A stretch of DNA of 64,000 bases from Streptomyces sp. TRM49041 (GCF_008271805.1 NZ_VSRY01000016.1:17636-81635); one strand, 5' to 3'; shown: positions 50,303-60,306, counted from the first letter of the stretch. Translations and numbers: made by a program. The notes: generated by a model from the sequence alone, not told the origin.

Positions 50303-51473
50303 GGGTTCCCCCACGGAGCCTCCCGACGTGGTTGAGGGCGCGCTGGGCGTATCCGGCGAGCCGGGGACGGTTGCGTACGTAGCTGTGGGCGCGGCGTACG
50401 GGTGCGCGGCCGAGCCAGTGGAGCCCGGCGCGCACTCCGGGCCGTGTGCAGGCCCCTTCGTGGACCCGCAGCTCGCCGGTCTTGAGCGAGTCCTTGTACT
50501 CGGCGGCACCACGCCCGAGATCGAGCAGCCCGATACCTTCCCGGGCGGCGGCCTCGGCCATCCGCAGGTGCAGGATCAGCCCCGGCGAGAACTTGGCGAA
50601 GGCCGGGTCGTAGGCAGGGAACCAGCAGGACAGAACGGTGCGCGAGCGCAGCCCGAAGTGGGCGGCGACGGGCTGCTCGCCGACGTACAGCACGGAGAGG
50701 GTGCCGCAGCAGCCCGGGCCGCGGGTGTGGCGGTGCAACTGCCGCACGAGCCCGCTGATCCACTCCTGCGCGAAGCGGTCGCGGCGCCCGGTGCGGCGGT
50801 ACTGCGCGGACTTCCACCGCATGAGCGTGCGCAGCGCCTCCGGATCACGCTCGTCGAACACGAACCGCACCGCCCCGTCGGCCTGCCGCCCGAGCCGCCG
50901 TTCCTTGGCCAGGGTGGTACGCAGGAACTTGGGCGACTGGACCCGTAAGAGCTCCTCGTAGACCTCGTACCCCTCACCGATGTCGATGACGGGCGAGGAG
51001 AACGATTCGGCGACACCGTGGACGAAGGCGCCCTGCCCCGCCTCCAGGTTGTCGAACTCCCAGGCGGCGAGCCCGCACCCGCGCAGCAGCTCACGCGCCC
51101 CGACCCCCAGACCCGGCCGCAGAACGGCCCCCTGGCAGTCGGACACCCCGAACCCGATGGCCCGCCCCTGCCCCAGGCCCCTCGTCTCGTACGGAAAGAA
51201 CCCGACGGGCTCGCCGTCCTCCATCAGCACACCGACGCGCGCGGTCCGTGGCCGCACCTGCCCGACGGCCAAGGTGAACTCCGGCTCCATGAAGGGACTG
51301 GCGGGTGTCCCCGCCTTCCCCCGCAGCTCCCGCCAGGCTTCGATCTCCCGCGCGCTCAGCTCCCCCGGCCTGACAACGCGCACCCGCACCCGCACACCGC
51401 TCAACTCCGACCCCCCGGTCTCCCCCTGGGTCTCCCCCGAGCCTTGCTGGAACAGGACGGTACCGGTCGACAT
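50295..51473 (-). CDS. FemAB/CelD-like GNAT acyltransferase
   Basis: The product has 392 residues of the GNAT_6/CelD (BcsL) group: SPFMEPEFTLAVGQVRP near the start, EFDNLEAGQGAF, and a C-terminal fold with QPVAAHFGLRSR, FSPGLILHLRMAEAA and DLGRGAAEYKDSL. Members are linked to exopolysaccharide and cellulose synthesis and probably transfer acyl or aminoacyl groups. ATG 51473 is the first start giving the conserved N-terminus. It heads the 51473-48163 operon. Confidence 0.85.
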   Translation of the reverse strand: MSTGTVLFQQGSGETQGETGGSELSGVRVRVRVVRPGELSAREIEAWRELRGKAGTPASPFMEPEFTLAVGQVRPRTARVGVLMEDGEPVGFFPYETRGLGQGRAIGFGVSDCQGAVLRPGLGVGARELLRGCGLAAWEFDNLEAGQGAFVHGVAESFSSPVIDIGEGYEVYEELLRVQSPKFLRTTLAKERRLGRQADGAVRFVFDERDPEALRTLMRWKSAQYRRTGRRDRFAQEWISGLVRQLHRHTRGPGCCGTLSVLYVGEQPVAAHFGLRSRTVLSCWFPAYDPAFAKFSPGLILHLRMAEAAAREGIGLLDLGRGAAEYKDSLKTGELRVHEGACTRPGVRAGLHWLGRAPVRRAHSYVRNRPRLAGYAQRALNHVGRLRGGTHG

Positions 51474-51925
51474 CCCCACCGGACAGGGGCAATCCCCCAA
51501 TTCGTGACCGACCCGTGAAGAACCCCCGCGCCGCCCCTCAACGGTCGATCGCCGCACTTGACGGACAAGTGTGGCGCCGGCACAGGGCTGGGGCAGTCGG
51601 GCCGTAAGCGGTGCGGCCGGCAGGCGATGCGTGGTTACGCCGACCGTAACCCGAGGTACGGACAGGGCGCCCGCGTCCTCCGGATCGACGTGCTCGCGTC
51701 CCGGTGCCGTGCGTTCCGCGACGGCGAGATGCCCCCTCTTCTTCACCGGGTAAGGACCCACTCCCGTCCAAACCAGCATGTCTCACCTGATCGGGTGAGT
51801 AGGTGGCAGAACGGGCGGGCGGCGCGGTAGCGTCACGCCAACTCACAACATCCATAAAAGACTTCGGCCCCCGGCGGGACTGGCATCCCGGTCGAGGGCC
51901 TATCACCTGGAAGGCACACTTCCCG
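51474..51925. other. Divergent regulatory region with two inverted repeats
   Basis: No gene is convincing here. CTCACC-TGATCG-GGTGAG at 51782-51799 is a perfect 6-bp inverted repeat. Further on, TAGCGT near 51828 could be a -10 box for the HTH gene. At about 51869-51904 the leader can fold into a GGCCC/GGGCC hairpin with an inner GGGA/TCCC helix just before the ribosome site, which could act in attenuation. Confidence 0.45.
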
Positions 51926-52753
51926 ATGACTGTTGCGCAGTTTAACGCGCGGCCCTGCCCGCGCGGCGGCTCTTCAGCCGCAGGAGTGACCCACATTCGG
52001 CATCGGCACCGCGAGAAGTTCACCGTTGTCGGCAACCACCTCGCCCAGCACCAGGGGCTCTCCGCGTGCGCCGTCGGCATCGGGGTGTACATCCAGTCGC
52101 TGCCCGACGGTGCGCCGGTCACCATCAAGGTCCTCGCCGCGCACTTCCGGGAAGGCGAGCGGCGGATCGCCCAGGCGCTCAACGAGCTGCAGGAGGCCGG
52201 GTATCTGGAGCGGGAGCGGCGGCGGGTCGACGGGGCTCGGATCGTGACCTTCACCCGGTGGTACGAGCATCCCCATCAGCGGCGGGCCGCCGCCGTCCCG
52301 GAGGTGAAGTCGCGGGTCGCGACGCCGCCGACCCCGACCCCGACCCCGGCGCCTCGGCCGGCTGTGCCGCACCGGCCGCCCGCGCCGCTCCCCGACGCCC
52401 TGCGGCCCGCCGCCCGCCTCCTCGCCGGTCTCCGTCAGCGCGAGCCCCGCCTCCCTCTCTGCGAGCAGGATGTCCACCGGCTCGCACCGCTCCTGCAGGA
52501 GTGGCTCGCGCGCGGGTTCAGCGACAGCGCGGTGTTCCGTACGCTGACCGGCGACCTGCCCTCCGGGACCATCCGCTGGCCCGCGCGCCTCATCGAGTAC
52601 CGGCTGCGGGAATGGGTGCCCCCGCATGTCCCCGACGACGGACCCGACCCGGGCGGCAGGCCGCTGCCCCTCCAGAACTGCGACCGGTGCGATCACGCCT
52701 TCCGAGCCGCCGAACCAGGCGTGTGCCCGGGATGCGCCGCCGCCGCGGGATAG
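51926..52753 (+). CDS. Helix-turn-helix protein with C-terminal zinc ribbon
   Basis: The product has 275 residues. Residues about 25-110 form a winged helix-turn-helix (FTVVGNHLAQH, VTIKVLAAHFREGERRIAQAL, EAGYLERERRRV), the type annotated as helix-turn-helix or replication-initiator-like in Streptomyces. A Pro/Thr-rich linker (PTPTPTPAPRP) and a helical middle follow, and the C-terminus has CDRCD then CPGC, a zinc-ribbon-like pair. It is likely DNA-binding; target unknown. GGAAGG precedes ATG 51926 by 12 nt. A methyltransferase gene starts 11 nt after its stop. Confidence 0.82.
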   Translation: MTVAQFNARPCPRGGSSAAGVTHIRHRHREKFTVVGNHLAQHQGLSACAVGIGVYIQSLPDGAPVTIKVLAAHFREGERRIAQALNELQEAGYLERERRRVDGARIVTFTRWYEHPHQRRAAAVPEVKSRVATPPTPTPTPAPRPAVPHRPPAPLPDALRPAARLLAGLRQREPRLPLCEQDVHRLAPLLQEWLARGFSDSAVFRTLTGDLPSGTIRWPARLIEYRLREWVPPHVPDDGPDPGGRPLPLQNCDRCDHAFRAAEPGVCPGCAAAAG

Positions 52754-52764
52754 GTTCTCGACGC

Positions 52765-53595
52765 ATGACGACGACTGCGACCCAAGAAGCCTTCCTGCGG
52801 TCCTTCCATGCCGAGCGGCCTGCCGTGACGGTCGAGGCCATGGGCCGTGGTCGTGGGCCTCGCGGACTGTCCAGCTACGAGCTGCTGTGCGAACTCGTCG
52901 ACGGGGCCGGGTCCGTACTCGATCTCGGGTGCGGGGACGGGGCGCTGCTGGAGCTGCTCGGGCAGGACGCGGGCCGGGCCCTCGCCGGGGTCGACCTTTC
53001 GGCCGAGGCGTTGGCCCTGGCGTACGGCAGGTCGGCCATTCCACGTGGGGCGACGCTCGTTCAGGGGCGCGGGCAGGAACTGCCCTTCGTGGACGGGGCC
53101 TTTGACGCGTGTGTCTCGCACATGGCCCTGATGCTGATGGGCGACGTGGAGCAGGTCGTCGCCGAAGTGGCGCGTGTCCTCGTGCCCGGGGGCGTGCTGG
53201 CGTGTGTGGTGGGCGGCGGGCCGGGCGGCGACGGGGAGGCGTACGACGTGTTCCTCCGCCTCCTGAAGCCGCTCGTCCGCGCCCTCCCTGCCGACCGGCG
53301 CATCCCGGCGCTGGGCGACAGGAGGACACGCAGCCGCGACGGGCTCGACGACCTCCTCCGGGACGGCGGGTTCGGGCCGGTCGAATGGGAGACGCTTCCA
53401 CTGCGGCTGTCCGGGTCGGTGGAGGAGGTCTGGACGACTCTGTCGGGCATGTACGACCTCGGGCCCCTCGATCCGTCGGACGTCGCCTCGCTGCGAAAGG
53501 GCTTTCTCGGGGAGGTGGAACGGATCAGGACGCCGAGCGGGGACGTGCCCTGCGCCATGTGGATCCACCTTGCCCGGGCGCGGCTGCTGCGGTGA
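52765..53595 (+). CDS. Class I SAM-dependent methyltransferase
   Basis: The product has 276 residues. Motif I is VLDLGCGDGALLELL, followed by AGVDLS, then FDACVSHMALMLM and VLVPGGVLACVV. The C-terminal half is typical of UbiE/COQ5-like small-molecule methyltransferases, but the substrate is unknown. It begins 11 nt after the HTH gene on the same strand, so the two probably share a transcript. Confidence 0.9.
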   Translation: MTTTATQEAFLRSFHAERPAVTVEAMGRGRGPRGLSSYELLCELVDGAGSVLDLGCGDGALLELLGQDAGRALAGVDLSAEALALAYGRSAIPRGATLVQGRGQELPFVDGAFDACVSHMALMLMGDVEQVVAEVARVLVPGGVLACVVGGGPGGDGEAYDVFLRLLKPLVRALPADRRIPALGDRRTRSRDGLDDLLRDGGFGPVEWETLPLRLSGSVEEVWTTLSGMYDLGPLDPSDVASLRKGFLGEVERIRTPSGDVPCAMWIHLARARLLR

Positions 53596-53672
53596 CCGGA
53601 GATGTCCGCCTCCGGACCGGCTCGGCCAAGTTCGGCTAAGTTCGGCTCAGTTCGTCGGCCGTCGCAGCGTAG

Positions 53673-53990
53673 TCAGCTCGTGAGGATGCCCGCGCGGGCC
53701 ACCACCAGGTCGTTCACCGGGGCGGCCGGGAGGTTGCCGGACAGGTCGCGCCAGTGGCGGCCGCCGTCGGTGCCGGCGTGGACGTGGGGCAGGGGCGAGC
53801 CGGCGCGGTAGCCGGAGTGGGTGGTCCAGACCCGGTCGGGGTTGCTCGGGTCCACCACCACTCGGGTGGTCCAGGGGCGGTTCTCCGCCAGTCTCGTCCT
53901 GGTCGCGCCCGCGTCCCTGGTCGCCGTCCTCGCCAGGGCAGACCGGGGTGAACCGGTTGCGGCGCTTGTACGTCGTCGCGTTCGCGAAGT
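53673..53990 (-). pseudogene. BNR/sialidase-type repeat protein fragment, frameshifted
   Basis: On the minus strand one frame encodes VVVDPSNPDRVWTTHSG then HAGTDGGRHWRDLSGNLP, the Asp-box (S/T-x-D-x-G-x-x-W) repeat pattern of BNR/sortilin-like propellers, ending at the stop at 53673. No start or signal peptide precedes it in that frame. A different frame just upstream (TYFANATTYKRRNRFTPVCPG) also looks protein-like. The simplest reading is the 3' end of a decayed secreted protein gene. Confidence 0.5.
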
Positions 53991-54016
53991 AGGTGAGAGT
54001 GACGGGTGCGTGTCGG

Positions 54017-54409
54017 TCACCACGCGCGCGGGGCGGCGACGACCTGGACGTCGTCCTCGTAGACGATCCGGCCCGGGTCTCCCGTCTCGACGCGCTCGCA
54101 CCCGACGCCGTGGCCGGCCAGGACGGTCAGATAGCCGTCGACCCGGCTGATGAGGTGGTGGGCCGTCGACTTGAACCAGGCGACCGCGCCCGGGTTGACG
54201 TCCGGGTCGTAGACCGTGGGGTCCGTGTCCGACGGGTTGGGGTAGTTGGTGTCGTACCAGTCGTTGGCCGCGCGCCAGAAGCGGTACTCGTCGCGGCTCA
54301 GGCGGCCCTCCCGGGCCAGGGTGTTGGCCAGGGCGAAGACCCCCGGGTAGTGGCCCCGGGGGCTGCGCGTGGTGCCTTGGAACCGTACGTACAGCGGCGG
54401 TCGGGTCAT
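54017..54409 (-). CDS. Conserved hypothetical protein of the hut operon
   Basis: The product has 130 residues with no domain I can name. It starts [12 protein letters not shown], has a [17 protein letters not shown] stretch and [11 protein letters not shown], and is rich in aromatic and charged residues without membrane or signal segments. Its ATG overlaps the hutI stop (ATGA), so it is translated with the operon and ends it. A role in histidine use is suggested only by position. Confidence 0.7.
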   Translation of the reverse strand: MTRPPLYVRFQGTTRSPRGHYPGVFALANTLAREGRLSRDEYRFWRAANDWYDTNYPNPSDTDPTVYDPDVNPGAVAWFKSTAHHLISRVDGYLTVLAGHGVGCERVETGDPGRIVYEDDVQVVAAPRAW

Positions 54410-55665
54410 CCCGCCGAGCGTACGCCCGCCCGCCAGACGTCCGTCACCAGCGGTACGCCCGGGCGGTACGCCAGGTGGACGTGCGACGGGGCGTCCAGGA
54501 GGGCCAGGTCGGCGCGGGCGCCCGGGGTGAGGCGGCCGATGTCGGTGCGGCGGAGGGCCGCCGCACCACCCGCCGTGGCGGACCAGAGGGCCTCGTCGGG
54601 CGTCATGCCCATGTCCCGCACCGCCAGGGCGACGCAGAACGGCATGGAGGAGGTGAAGGACGAGCCCGGGTTGCAGTCCGTGGACAGGGCGACGGTCGCG
54701 CCGGCGTCCAGCAGGCGGCGGGCGTCCGGCCACTCGGCGCGGGTGGAGAACTCCGCGCCGGGGAGGAGGGTGGCGACCGTCGAGCTGTTGGCCAGGGCGT
54801 CCACGTCCGCGTCCGTGAGGTGCGTGCAGTGGTCCGCGCTCGCCGCGTCCAGCTCCACCGCCAGTTGCACGCCCGGGCCGTACGACAGCTGGTTGGCGTG
54901 GATACGGGGGTGCAGGCCCCGCGCTTTGCCGGCGGTCAGGACGGCGCGGGCCTGGTCGCCGTCGAACGCGCCCTTCTCGCAGAACACGTCGATCCAGCGG
55001 GCGTACGGCGCGCAGGCCGCCAGCATCTCGCCCGTCACCAGGGCGACGTACGCGGCCGGGTCGTCCGTGTGGTCGGGCGGCACGATGTGCGCACCCAGGT
55101 ATGTGACCTCGTCGGTGTGGCGGGAGGCGATACGGAGGGCCCGGGCCTCGTCCTCGACCGTCAGCCCGTAGCCCGACTTCGTCTCGAAGGTGGTCGTGCC
55201 CTGGCGGAGCGCCTCCCGCAGGTAGCGGGTGACGTTGGCCTCCAGCTCGGCGTCGGTCGCGGCGCGAGTCGCCGCCACCGTCGTACGGATGCCGCCCGCC
55301 TTGTACGGCTGCCCGGACATGCGGGCGTTGAACTCCGCCGTGCGGTCGCCCGCGAAGACCAGGTGGGAGTGGGAGTCGACGAAGCCCGGGATCGCCGCCC
55401 GGCCCGCCGCGTCGAACCGGTTGTCAGTGGCGGGTGCTTTGCTTGATTCACCGATCCAGACGATGCGGTCGCCCTCGATGGCGACCGCCGCGTTCTCGAT
55501 CAGTCCGAGGGGGGATCTGTCGCCGAGGGAGGGGTCGTTGGTGACCAGGCTTGCGATGTTGGTGATGACGGTGGTCACGGTGGCCGTCGGCGCGACGGCG
55601 CTGTTCGTCGTGTCGGGGCCCGCGGTCGCGGGGGGCGTGTTCACGGGCTCGTTGGCGCTGTTCAT
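54406..55665 (-). CDS. hutI: Imidazolonepropionase
   Basis: The product has 419 residues of the amidohydrolase superfamily. It hydrolyses 4-imidazolone-5-propanoate to N-formimidoyl-L-glutamate, the third step of histidine breakdown. The metal site begins [20 protein letters not shown] and [10 protein letters not shown] follow, with STDCNPGSS near the end. The first 35 residues are a Thr/Ala-rich extension, so an internal start is possible. It sits between hutF and the small hut-linked gene. Confidence 0.95.
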   Translation of the reverse strand: MNSANEPVNTPPATAGPDTTNSAVAPTATVTTVITNIASLVTNDPSLGDRSPLGLIENAAVAIEGDRIVWIGESSKAPATDNRFDAAGRAAIPGFVDSHSHLVFAGDRTAEFNARMSGQPYKAGGIRTTVAATRAATDAELEANVTRYLREALRQGTTTFETKSGYGLTVEDEARALRIASRHTDEVTYLGAHIVPPDHTDDPAAYVALVTGEMLAACAPYARWIDVFCEKGAFDGDQARAVLTAGKARGLHPRIHANQLSYGPGVQLAVELDAASADHCTHLTDADVDALANSSTVATLLPGAEFSTRAEWPDARRLLDAGATVALSTDCNPGSSFTSSMPFCVALAVRDMGMTPDEALWSATAGGAAALRRTDIGRLTPGARADLALLDAPSHVHLAYRPGVPLVTDVWRAGVRSAG

Positions 55666-55691
55666 GGCGAGAGACCTCTCCTTCGGCCGGG

Positions 55692-57077
55692 TCAGTCGTG
55701 CAGGGCGGCGATCGAGTCCGCCAGCGCCCGGGCCGTGTCGGGGACCAGGGCGTGGATTCCGTCCCGTACGACATGGCGGCCGCCCACGACCGTATGGCGC
55801 ACATCCGCTGCCGACGCGGCGAATACCGCTGTCTCAGCTGCCAGACGCGGTGGCGGCCCAGCCGTCCTGACGCTGTCCAGGGCGATCGTCGTGAAGTCGG
55901 CGAGCGCGCCCGGCTCAAGGCGGCCCGCGTCGGGCCGGCCGAGTGCGGCGTGACCGTCGGCGGTGGCCGCGCGGAGCAGGGCGGCGGCGGTCCAGTGGCC
56001 ACGGGTGCGGGTGCGGAGCCGCTCGTCCAGTTCCATGGCCCGGGCCTCCTCCAAGAGGTCGATCACCGCGTGGCTGTCGGAGCCGAGCGAAAGGGGGCTG
56101 CCCGCACGCTGGAGGGCGACTGCCGGGCCGATGCCGTCGGCGAGGTCCCGTTCCGTGGTGGGGCACATGCAGGTGCCCGTGCGCGTGTCGCCGAGGAGGG
56201 CGATGTCCTCGTCGGTGAGGTGTGTGGCGTGGACCGCCGTGGTGCCCGCGCCCAGGGCGCCGTGGTCGGCGAGGAGACGGGTCGGGGTGCGGCCGTACGC
56301 GGCCAGGCACGCCTCGTTCTCCGCCGGCTGTTCGGACAGGTGGACGTGCAGGGGGGCCTGCCGCTCCCCGGCCCAGTCCGCGACCGTGGCGAGCTGGTCC
56401 GCCGGGACGGCGCGTACGGAGTGGATGGCCGCGCCGATCCGTACGCGGTCCTGGTCCGTGTCCTTGAGGGCGGGCAGGGCGGACAGGGCGGACACGCGCT
56501 CGGCCCATGCCTCGGCCGTGCCGTCCGAGAAGCGCCGCTGGTGCTCGTTCGGGGGTTCGCCGAAGCCGGACGACAGATAGGCGGTGTCCAGGAGCGTGAT
56601 CCGGATGCCCGCGTCGCCCGCCGCCGCGATGAGCGCCTCGCCCATGGCGTTGGCCTCGGCGTACGGGGTGCCGCCGGGCGCGTGGTGGAGGTAGTGGAAC
56701 TCGCCGACGGCGGTGACACCCGCGAGGGCCATCTCGGCGTACACCGCTGTCGCGAGGGCGTGGTATGTGTCGGGGGTGAGACGGGACGCCACCTTGTACA
56801 TGGTGTCGCGCCATGTCCAGAAGGTGCCGCTGCCGACCTGCACCGTGCCGCGCAGCGCCCGGTGGAAGGCGTGCGAGTGGGCGTTGGCGAGGCCCGGGAC
56901 CGTCAGGCCGCGCAGGGTCGTCGCCCCGGGGGGCGGGGTGTCCACGCCTGCGCGGACGGCGGTGAGACGGCCGTCCGCCACCTCCAGGGCCACGCCCGGC
57001 TCGACGGCCACGCCCGGCTCGACGGCGTCGCCGCCCAGCCAGGCGTGTTCCGCCCAGTACGTCGTGGTCACCGGCAT
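55692..57077 (-). CDS. hutF: Formimidoylglutamate deiminase
   Basis: The product has 461 residues of the amidohydrolase superfamily. It would deiminate N-formimidoyl-L-glutamate to N-formyl-L-glutamate. Metal site [20 protein letters not shown] and [15 protein letters not shown] with the EQ pair of the HutF group, HATHLTDED, and [16 protein letters not shown] are all seen. ATG 57077 overlaps the stop of the M20 gene by 10 bp. With an M20 amidohydrolase next door, the pathway likely runs through formylglutamate. Confidence 0.93.
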   Translation of the reverse strand: MPVTTTYWAEHAWLGGDAVEPGVAVEPGVALEVADGRLTAVRAGVDTPPPGATTLRGLTVPGLANAHSHAFHRALRGTVQVGSGTFWTWRDTMYKVASRLTPDTYHALATAVYAEMALAGVTAVGEFHYLHHAPGGTPYAEANAMGEALIAAAGDAGIRITLLDTAYLSSGFGEPPNEHQRRFSDGTAEAWAERVSALSALPALKDTDQDRVRIGAAIHSVRAVPADQLATVADWAGERQAPLHVHLSEQPAENEACLAAYGRTPTRLLADHGALGAGTTAVHATHLTDEDIALLGDTRTGTCMCPTTERDLADGIGPAVALQRAGSPLSLGSDSHAVIDLLEEARAMELDERLRTRTRGHWTAAALLRAATADGHAALGRPDAGRLEPGALADFTTIALDSVRTAGPPPRLAAETAVFAASAADVRHTVVGGRHVVRDGIHALVPDTARALADSIAALHD

Positions 57078-58474
57078 GCGAGGCCCTCCAGTACGTCGGC
57101 CAGCGCCCGGACGCCCGCCACACAGTCGTCCTCGGCGGCGTACTCGTCCGGGGAGTGCGAGACACCCGTGGGGTTGCGCACGAAGAGCATCGCCGTCGGG
57201 ATGGAGGCCGAGAGGATGCCCGCGTCGTGGCCCGCGCCCGTGCCGAGCACCGGGACGGGGCGGTCCCCGCCCAGGATCTTGCCGAGCTCGTCGCGCAGGG
57301 CGTGCTGGAACTCCACGACCGGCGTGAACGACTCCCGTACGACGCTGACGTCGACGCCCTGGCGGTCGGCGGCCTCCCGCGCGGCGGCCTCGATCGCCGC
57401 CGTCACCGTGTCGAGCGCGGCCTGGTCGGCGGCGCGCGAGTCGAGCCAGCCACGGACGAGGGACGGGATGGCGTTGACGCCGTTCGGCTCGACCGCGATC
57501 TTGCCGAACGTCGCCACGGCGCCGGCCAGTTCCGCCGCGCGGCGGGCCGCCAGGACCGTCTCGGCGTACGACAGCATCGGGTCGCGCCGGTCGGCCAGCC
57601 GGGTCGTACCGGCGTGGTTCGCCTCGCCCCGGAAGTCGTACCGCCACCGGCCGTGCGGCCAGATCGCGGAGGCGATGCCGACAGGGTCGCCCGACAGGTC
57701 GAGGGCGCGGCCCTGCTCGACATGGAGCTCCACGAACGCGCCGATACGGGCCAGCCGCTCGGGGTCCGGGCCGATGGTGGACGGGTCGTACCCGGCGGCC
57801 TCCATGGCCTCCGGCAGGCTGATCCCTTCGCCGTCGCGCAACTCGTACGCGGCCTCCCGGGTCAGCTGCCCCGACGTCAGCCGGGAGCCGACGCAGGCGA
57901 GACCGAACCGGGCGCCCTCCTCGTCGCCGAAGTTGACGACGGCGACGGGCTTGCTGAACTCCGCCCCCCTGAGGCGGAGTTCGTCGAGGGCGGCGAAGGA
58001 GGAGACGACTCCCAGGGGGCCGTCGAACGCGCCGCCGTCGGGGACGGAGTCCAGGTGGGAGCCGGTGACGACGGCGTCCGCGGCCCGGGGGTCGCCGAGC
58101 CAGGCCCACTGGTTGCCGTTGCGGTCGGTCTCGTAGGTGAGGCCGCGGGACTCCGCCTGTTCCTGGAACCAGGTGCGGCAGTCGGCGTCGGGGCCGGTCC
58201 AGGCGTAGCGGCGGTAGCCCTTGGACTCGGCGTCCCGCCCGATGGGGCTGAGCTCTCGCCACATCTGCTGGAAGCTGGGCGGGGGCCTCTCCCCCACCCC
58301 GCGCCGCCCCGTAACCGGGGGCGCCGCGCCCGGACCCCCGCTCCTCGATCGCCGGAGGGGTTCGTTTCGAGCCTGTCCGGCGGTCGCGGACGAGCCCGCG
58401 TGGCGATCGGGGGTGCGAGGGGGCCGTACCCCATCGTTCCGGGAAGGGGCGGGCTTGGGGAATGACTCGCTCAT
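57068..58474 (-). CDS. M20-family amidohydrolase carrying an in-frame repeat insertion
   Basis: The product has 468 residues. From about residue 70 it is a regular M20 enzyme of the allantoate amidohydrolase/N-carbamoyl amino acid hydrolase group: [37 protein letters not shown], the dimerisation domain with ANHAGTTRL, and GAGHDAGIL. In this operon it may act as an N-formylglutamate or related deformylase; that is inference. Its ATG overlaps the hutU stop (ATGA). Residues about 6-66 are Arg/Pro-rich and coincide with an intergenic repeat, so the ancestral N-terminus was probably MSESFP joined directly to FQQMWREL. Confidence 0.88.
   Translation of the reverse strand: MSESFPKPAPSRNDGVRPPRTPDRHAGSSATAGQARNEPLRRSRSGGPGAAPPVTGRRGVGERPPPSFQQMWRELSPIGRDAESKGYRRYAWTGPDADCRTWFQEQAESRGLTYETDRNGNQWAWLGDPRAADAVVTGSHLDSVPDGGAFDGPLGVVSSFAALDELRLRGAEFSKPVAVVNFGDEEGARFGLACVGSRLTSGQLTREAAYELRDGEGISLPEAMEAAGYDPSTIGPDPERLARIGAFVELHVEQGRALDLSGDPVGIASAIWPHGRWRYDFRGEANHAGTTRLADRRDPMLSYAETVLAARRAAELAGAVATFGKIAVEPNGVNAIPSLVRGWLDSRAADQAALDTVTAAIEAAAREAADRQGVDVSVVRESFTPVVEFQHALRDELGKILGGDRPVPVLGTGAGHDAGILSASIPTAMLFVRNPTGVSHSPDEYAAEDDCVAGVRALADVLEGLACR
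58281..58460. repeat. Large palindromic intergenic repeat of Streptomyces type inside a gene
   Basis: About 180 bp match, by eye and memory, the widespread Streptomyces intergenic repeat: CTCCCCCACCCCG at one end, CGGACCCCCGCTCCTCGATC, a centre near TTCGTTTCGAGCC, then TCCGGCGGTCGCGGACGAG and GGGAAGGGGCGGG at the other end. The two halves are imperfect inverted copies. The 180-bp length equals 60 codons, so the host frame stays open. Confidence 0.7.
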
Positions 58475-60132
58475 TCGGCGCTCTCCCGCATCGGCACCCG
58501 CACGCCCTTGGCGTCCGCGACCGCCTCCGCGTCGGAGTACCCGGCATCGACATGCCGGATCACACCCATGCCCGGGTCGTTCGTCAGGACGCGGCGGATC
58601 TTCTCGCCCGCCAGGGGTGTGCCGTCGGCGACGGTTACCTGGCCGGCGTGGATGGAGCGGCCCATGCCGACGCCGCCGCCGTGGTGGAGGGAGACCCAGG
58701 AGGCACCGGAGGCGACGTTGACCATGGCGTTGAGGAGGGGCCAGTCGGCGATGGCGTCGGAGCCGTCCAGCATGGCCTCGGTCTCGCGGTAGGGGGAGGC
58801 GACGGAGCCGCAGTCGAGGTGGTCGCGGCCGATGGCCAGCGGGGCGGCCAGCTCGCCGCTCGCCACCATGTCGTTGAAGCGCTCGCCCGCGCGGTCGCGT
58901 TCGCCGTAGCCGAGCCAGCAGATACGGGCGGGCAGGCCCTGGAAGTGGACCCGCTCTCCGGCCATCTTGATCCAGCGGGCCAGGGACTCGTTCTCCGGGA
59001 AGAGGTCCAGCATGGCCTTGTCCGTGGCCGCGATGTCCTTCGGGTCGCCGGAGAGGGCCGCCCAGCGGAACGGGCCCTTGCCCTCGCAGAACAGCGGGCG
59101 GATGTACGCGGGTACGAAGCCGGGGAAGGCGAACGCCCGGCCGTAGCCCGCGAGCTGGGCCTCTCCGCGGATGGAGTTGCCGTAGTCGAAGACCTCGGCG
59201 CCGGCGTCCATGAAGCCGACCATCGCCTCCACATGCCTGGCCATCGACTCACGGGCACGCATCGTGAAGCCGGCCGGGTCCTTCGCCGCGTATGTCGCCA
59301 TGTCCTCGAAGGCGACGCCCGCAGGAAGGTACGAGAGGGGGTCGTGGGCGCTCGTCTGGTCCGTCACGATGTCGATCGGCGCGTTCATCGCGAGCAGCTG
59401 CGGCACCAGCTCCGCCGCGTTGCCGAGGACGCCGATCGACAGTGGGCGGCGGGCGTCGCGGGCCTCCGTCGCCAGCTGGAGGGCGTGGTCGAGGGAGTCG
59501 GCCCCCACGTCCAGGTAGCGGTGCTCGATGCGGCGCTCGATCGCGCGCGGGTCGCAGTCGATACAGATCGCCACGCCGTCGTTCATCGTCACGGCGAGGG
59601 GCTGGGCGCCGCCCATGCCGCCGAGACCGGCGGTGAGGGTGATGGTGCCGGCCAGGGTGCCGCCGAACTTCTTGGCGGCGACGGCGGCGAACGTCTCGTA
59701 TGTGCCCTGCAGGATGCCCTGGGTGCCGATGTAGATCCACGACCCGGCGGTCATCTGGCCGTACATGGTGAGACCGAGGGCCTCCAGGCGGCGGAACTCC
59801 TCCCAGTTCGCCCAGTCGCCGACCAGGTTGGAGTTGGCGATCAGGACGCGCGGGGCCCATTCGTGGGTCTGCATGACGCCGACCGGGCGGCCGGACTGAA
59901 CAAGCATCGTCTCGTCCTGCTTCAGCGTCCGCAGCGTGCGGACCATCGCGTCGAACGAGCGCCAGTCGCGGGCCGCCTTGCCCGTGCCGCCGTAGACGAC
60001 GAGCTTGTCGGGGTGCTCCGCGACCTCGGGGTCGAGGTTGTTCTGGAGCATCCGCAGGGCGGCCTCCTGCTGCCATCCCAGGGCGCTCAGTTCCGTACCG
60101 CGCGGGGCCCGTACGGGGCGGGGTCCTGACAT
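58471..60132 (-). CDS. hutU: Urocanate hydratase
   Basis: The product has 553 residues. It is the NAD-dependent enzyme adding water to urocanate to give imidazolonepropionate, step two of histidine breakdown. Diagnostic segments are [35 protein letters not shown] (NAD site), [10 protein letters not shown], and [14 protein letters not shown] near the C-terminus. ATG 60132 has GGAGG 9 nt before it. It heads the hut operon; histidine ammonia-lyase is not in the window. Confidence 0.97.
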   Translation of the reverse strand: MSGPRPVRAPRGTELSALGWQQEAALRMLQNNLDPEVAEHPDKLVVYGGTGKAARDWRSFDAMVRTLRTLKQDETMLVQSGRPVGVMQTHEWAPRVLIANSNLVGDWANWEEFRRLEALGLTMYGQMTAGSWIYIGTQGILQGTYETFAAVAAKKFGGTLAGTITLTAGLGGMGGAQPLAVTMNDGVAICIDCDPRAIERRIEHRYLDVGADSLDHALQLATEARDARRPLSIGVLGNAAELVPQLLAMNAPIDIVTDQTSAHDPLSYLPAGVAFEDMATYAAKDPAGFTMRARESMARHVEAMVGFMDAGAEVFDYGNSIRGEAQLAGYGRAFAFPGFVPAYIRPLFCEGKGPFRWAALSGDPKDIAATDKAMLDLFPENESLARWIKMAGERVHFQGLPARICWLGYGERDRAGERFNDMVASGELAAPLAIGRDHLDCGSVASPYRETEAMLDGSDAIADWPLLNAMVNVASGASWVSLHHGGGVGMGRSIHAGQVTVADGTPLAGEKIRRVLTNDPGMGVIRHVDAGYSDAEAVADAKGVRVPMRESAE

Positions 60133-60226
60133 GGGGGTTGCCTCCTCGGATGCTCGGCCACCGCCGGCCGCGGTCGGCCGGTCACCGGCCGCTCGGACGA
60201 CGGTCACGACGACGGTCACTCTGTGA

Positions 60227-60260
60227 GTGAACTATTCACATCCTGCTCGACTGAATAGTT
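60227..60260. promoter_or_regulatory. Hut promoter operator: AACTATTCA-N13-TGAATAGTT
   Basis: A perfect 9-bp inverted repeat lies in the divergent region between hutU and the decarboxylase gene. Its centres are 22 bp apart, about two turns of helix. The left arm also sits in a smaller palindrome (GTGAACTATTCAC). It lies about 100-130 bp from hutU and 47 bp from the other start. Binding by an inducible hut repressor is likely; the protein is not encoded here. Confidence 0.6.
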
Positions 60261-60306
60261 GTAGTCAACAGCTGCGCGGCCGCATGCCGGGTGTTTGTCT
60301 GGGGGC

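Noticed and set aside
51558..51830. A 90-codon plus-strand frame before the HTH gene
   Set aside because: No ribosome site or recognisable pattern; it covers the palindrome and promoter region.
55698..58136. An 812-codon plus-strand open frame
   Set aside because: Antisense to hutF and the M20 gene, both of which have clear family motifs.
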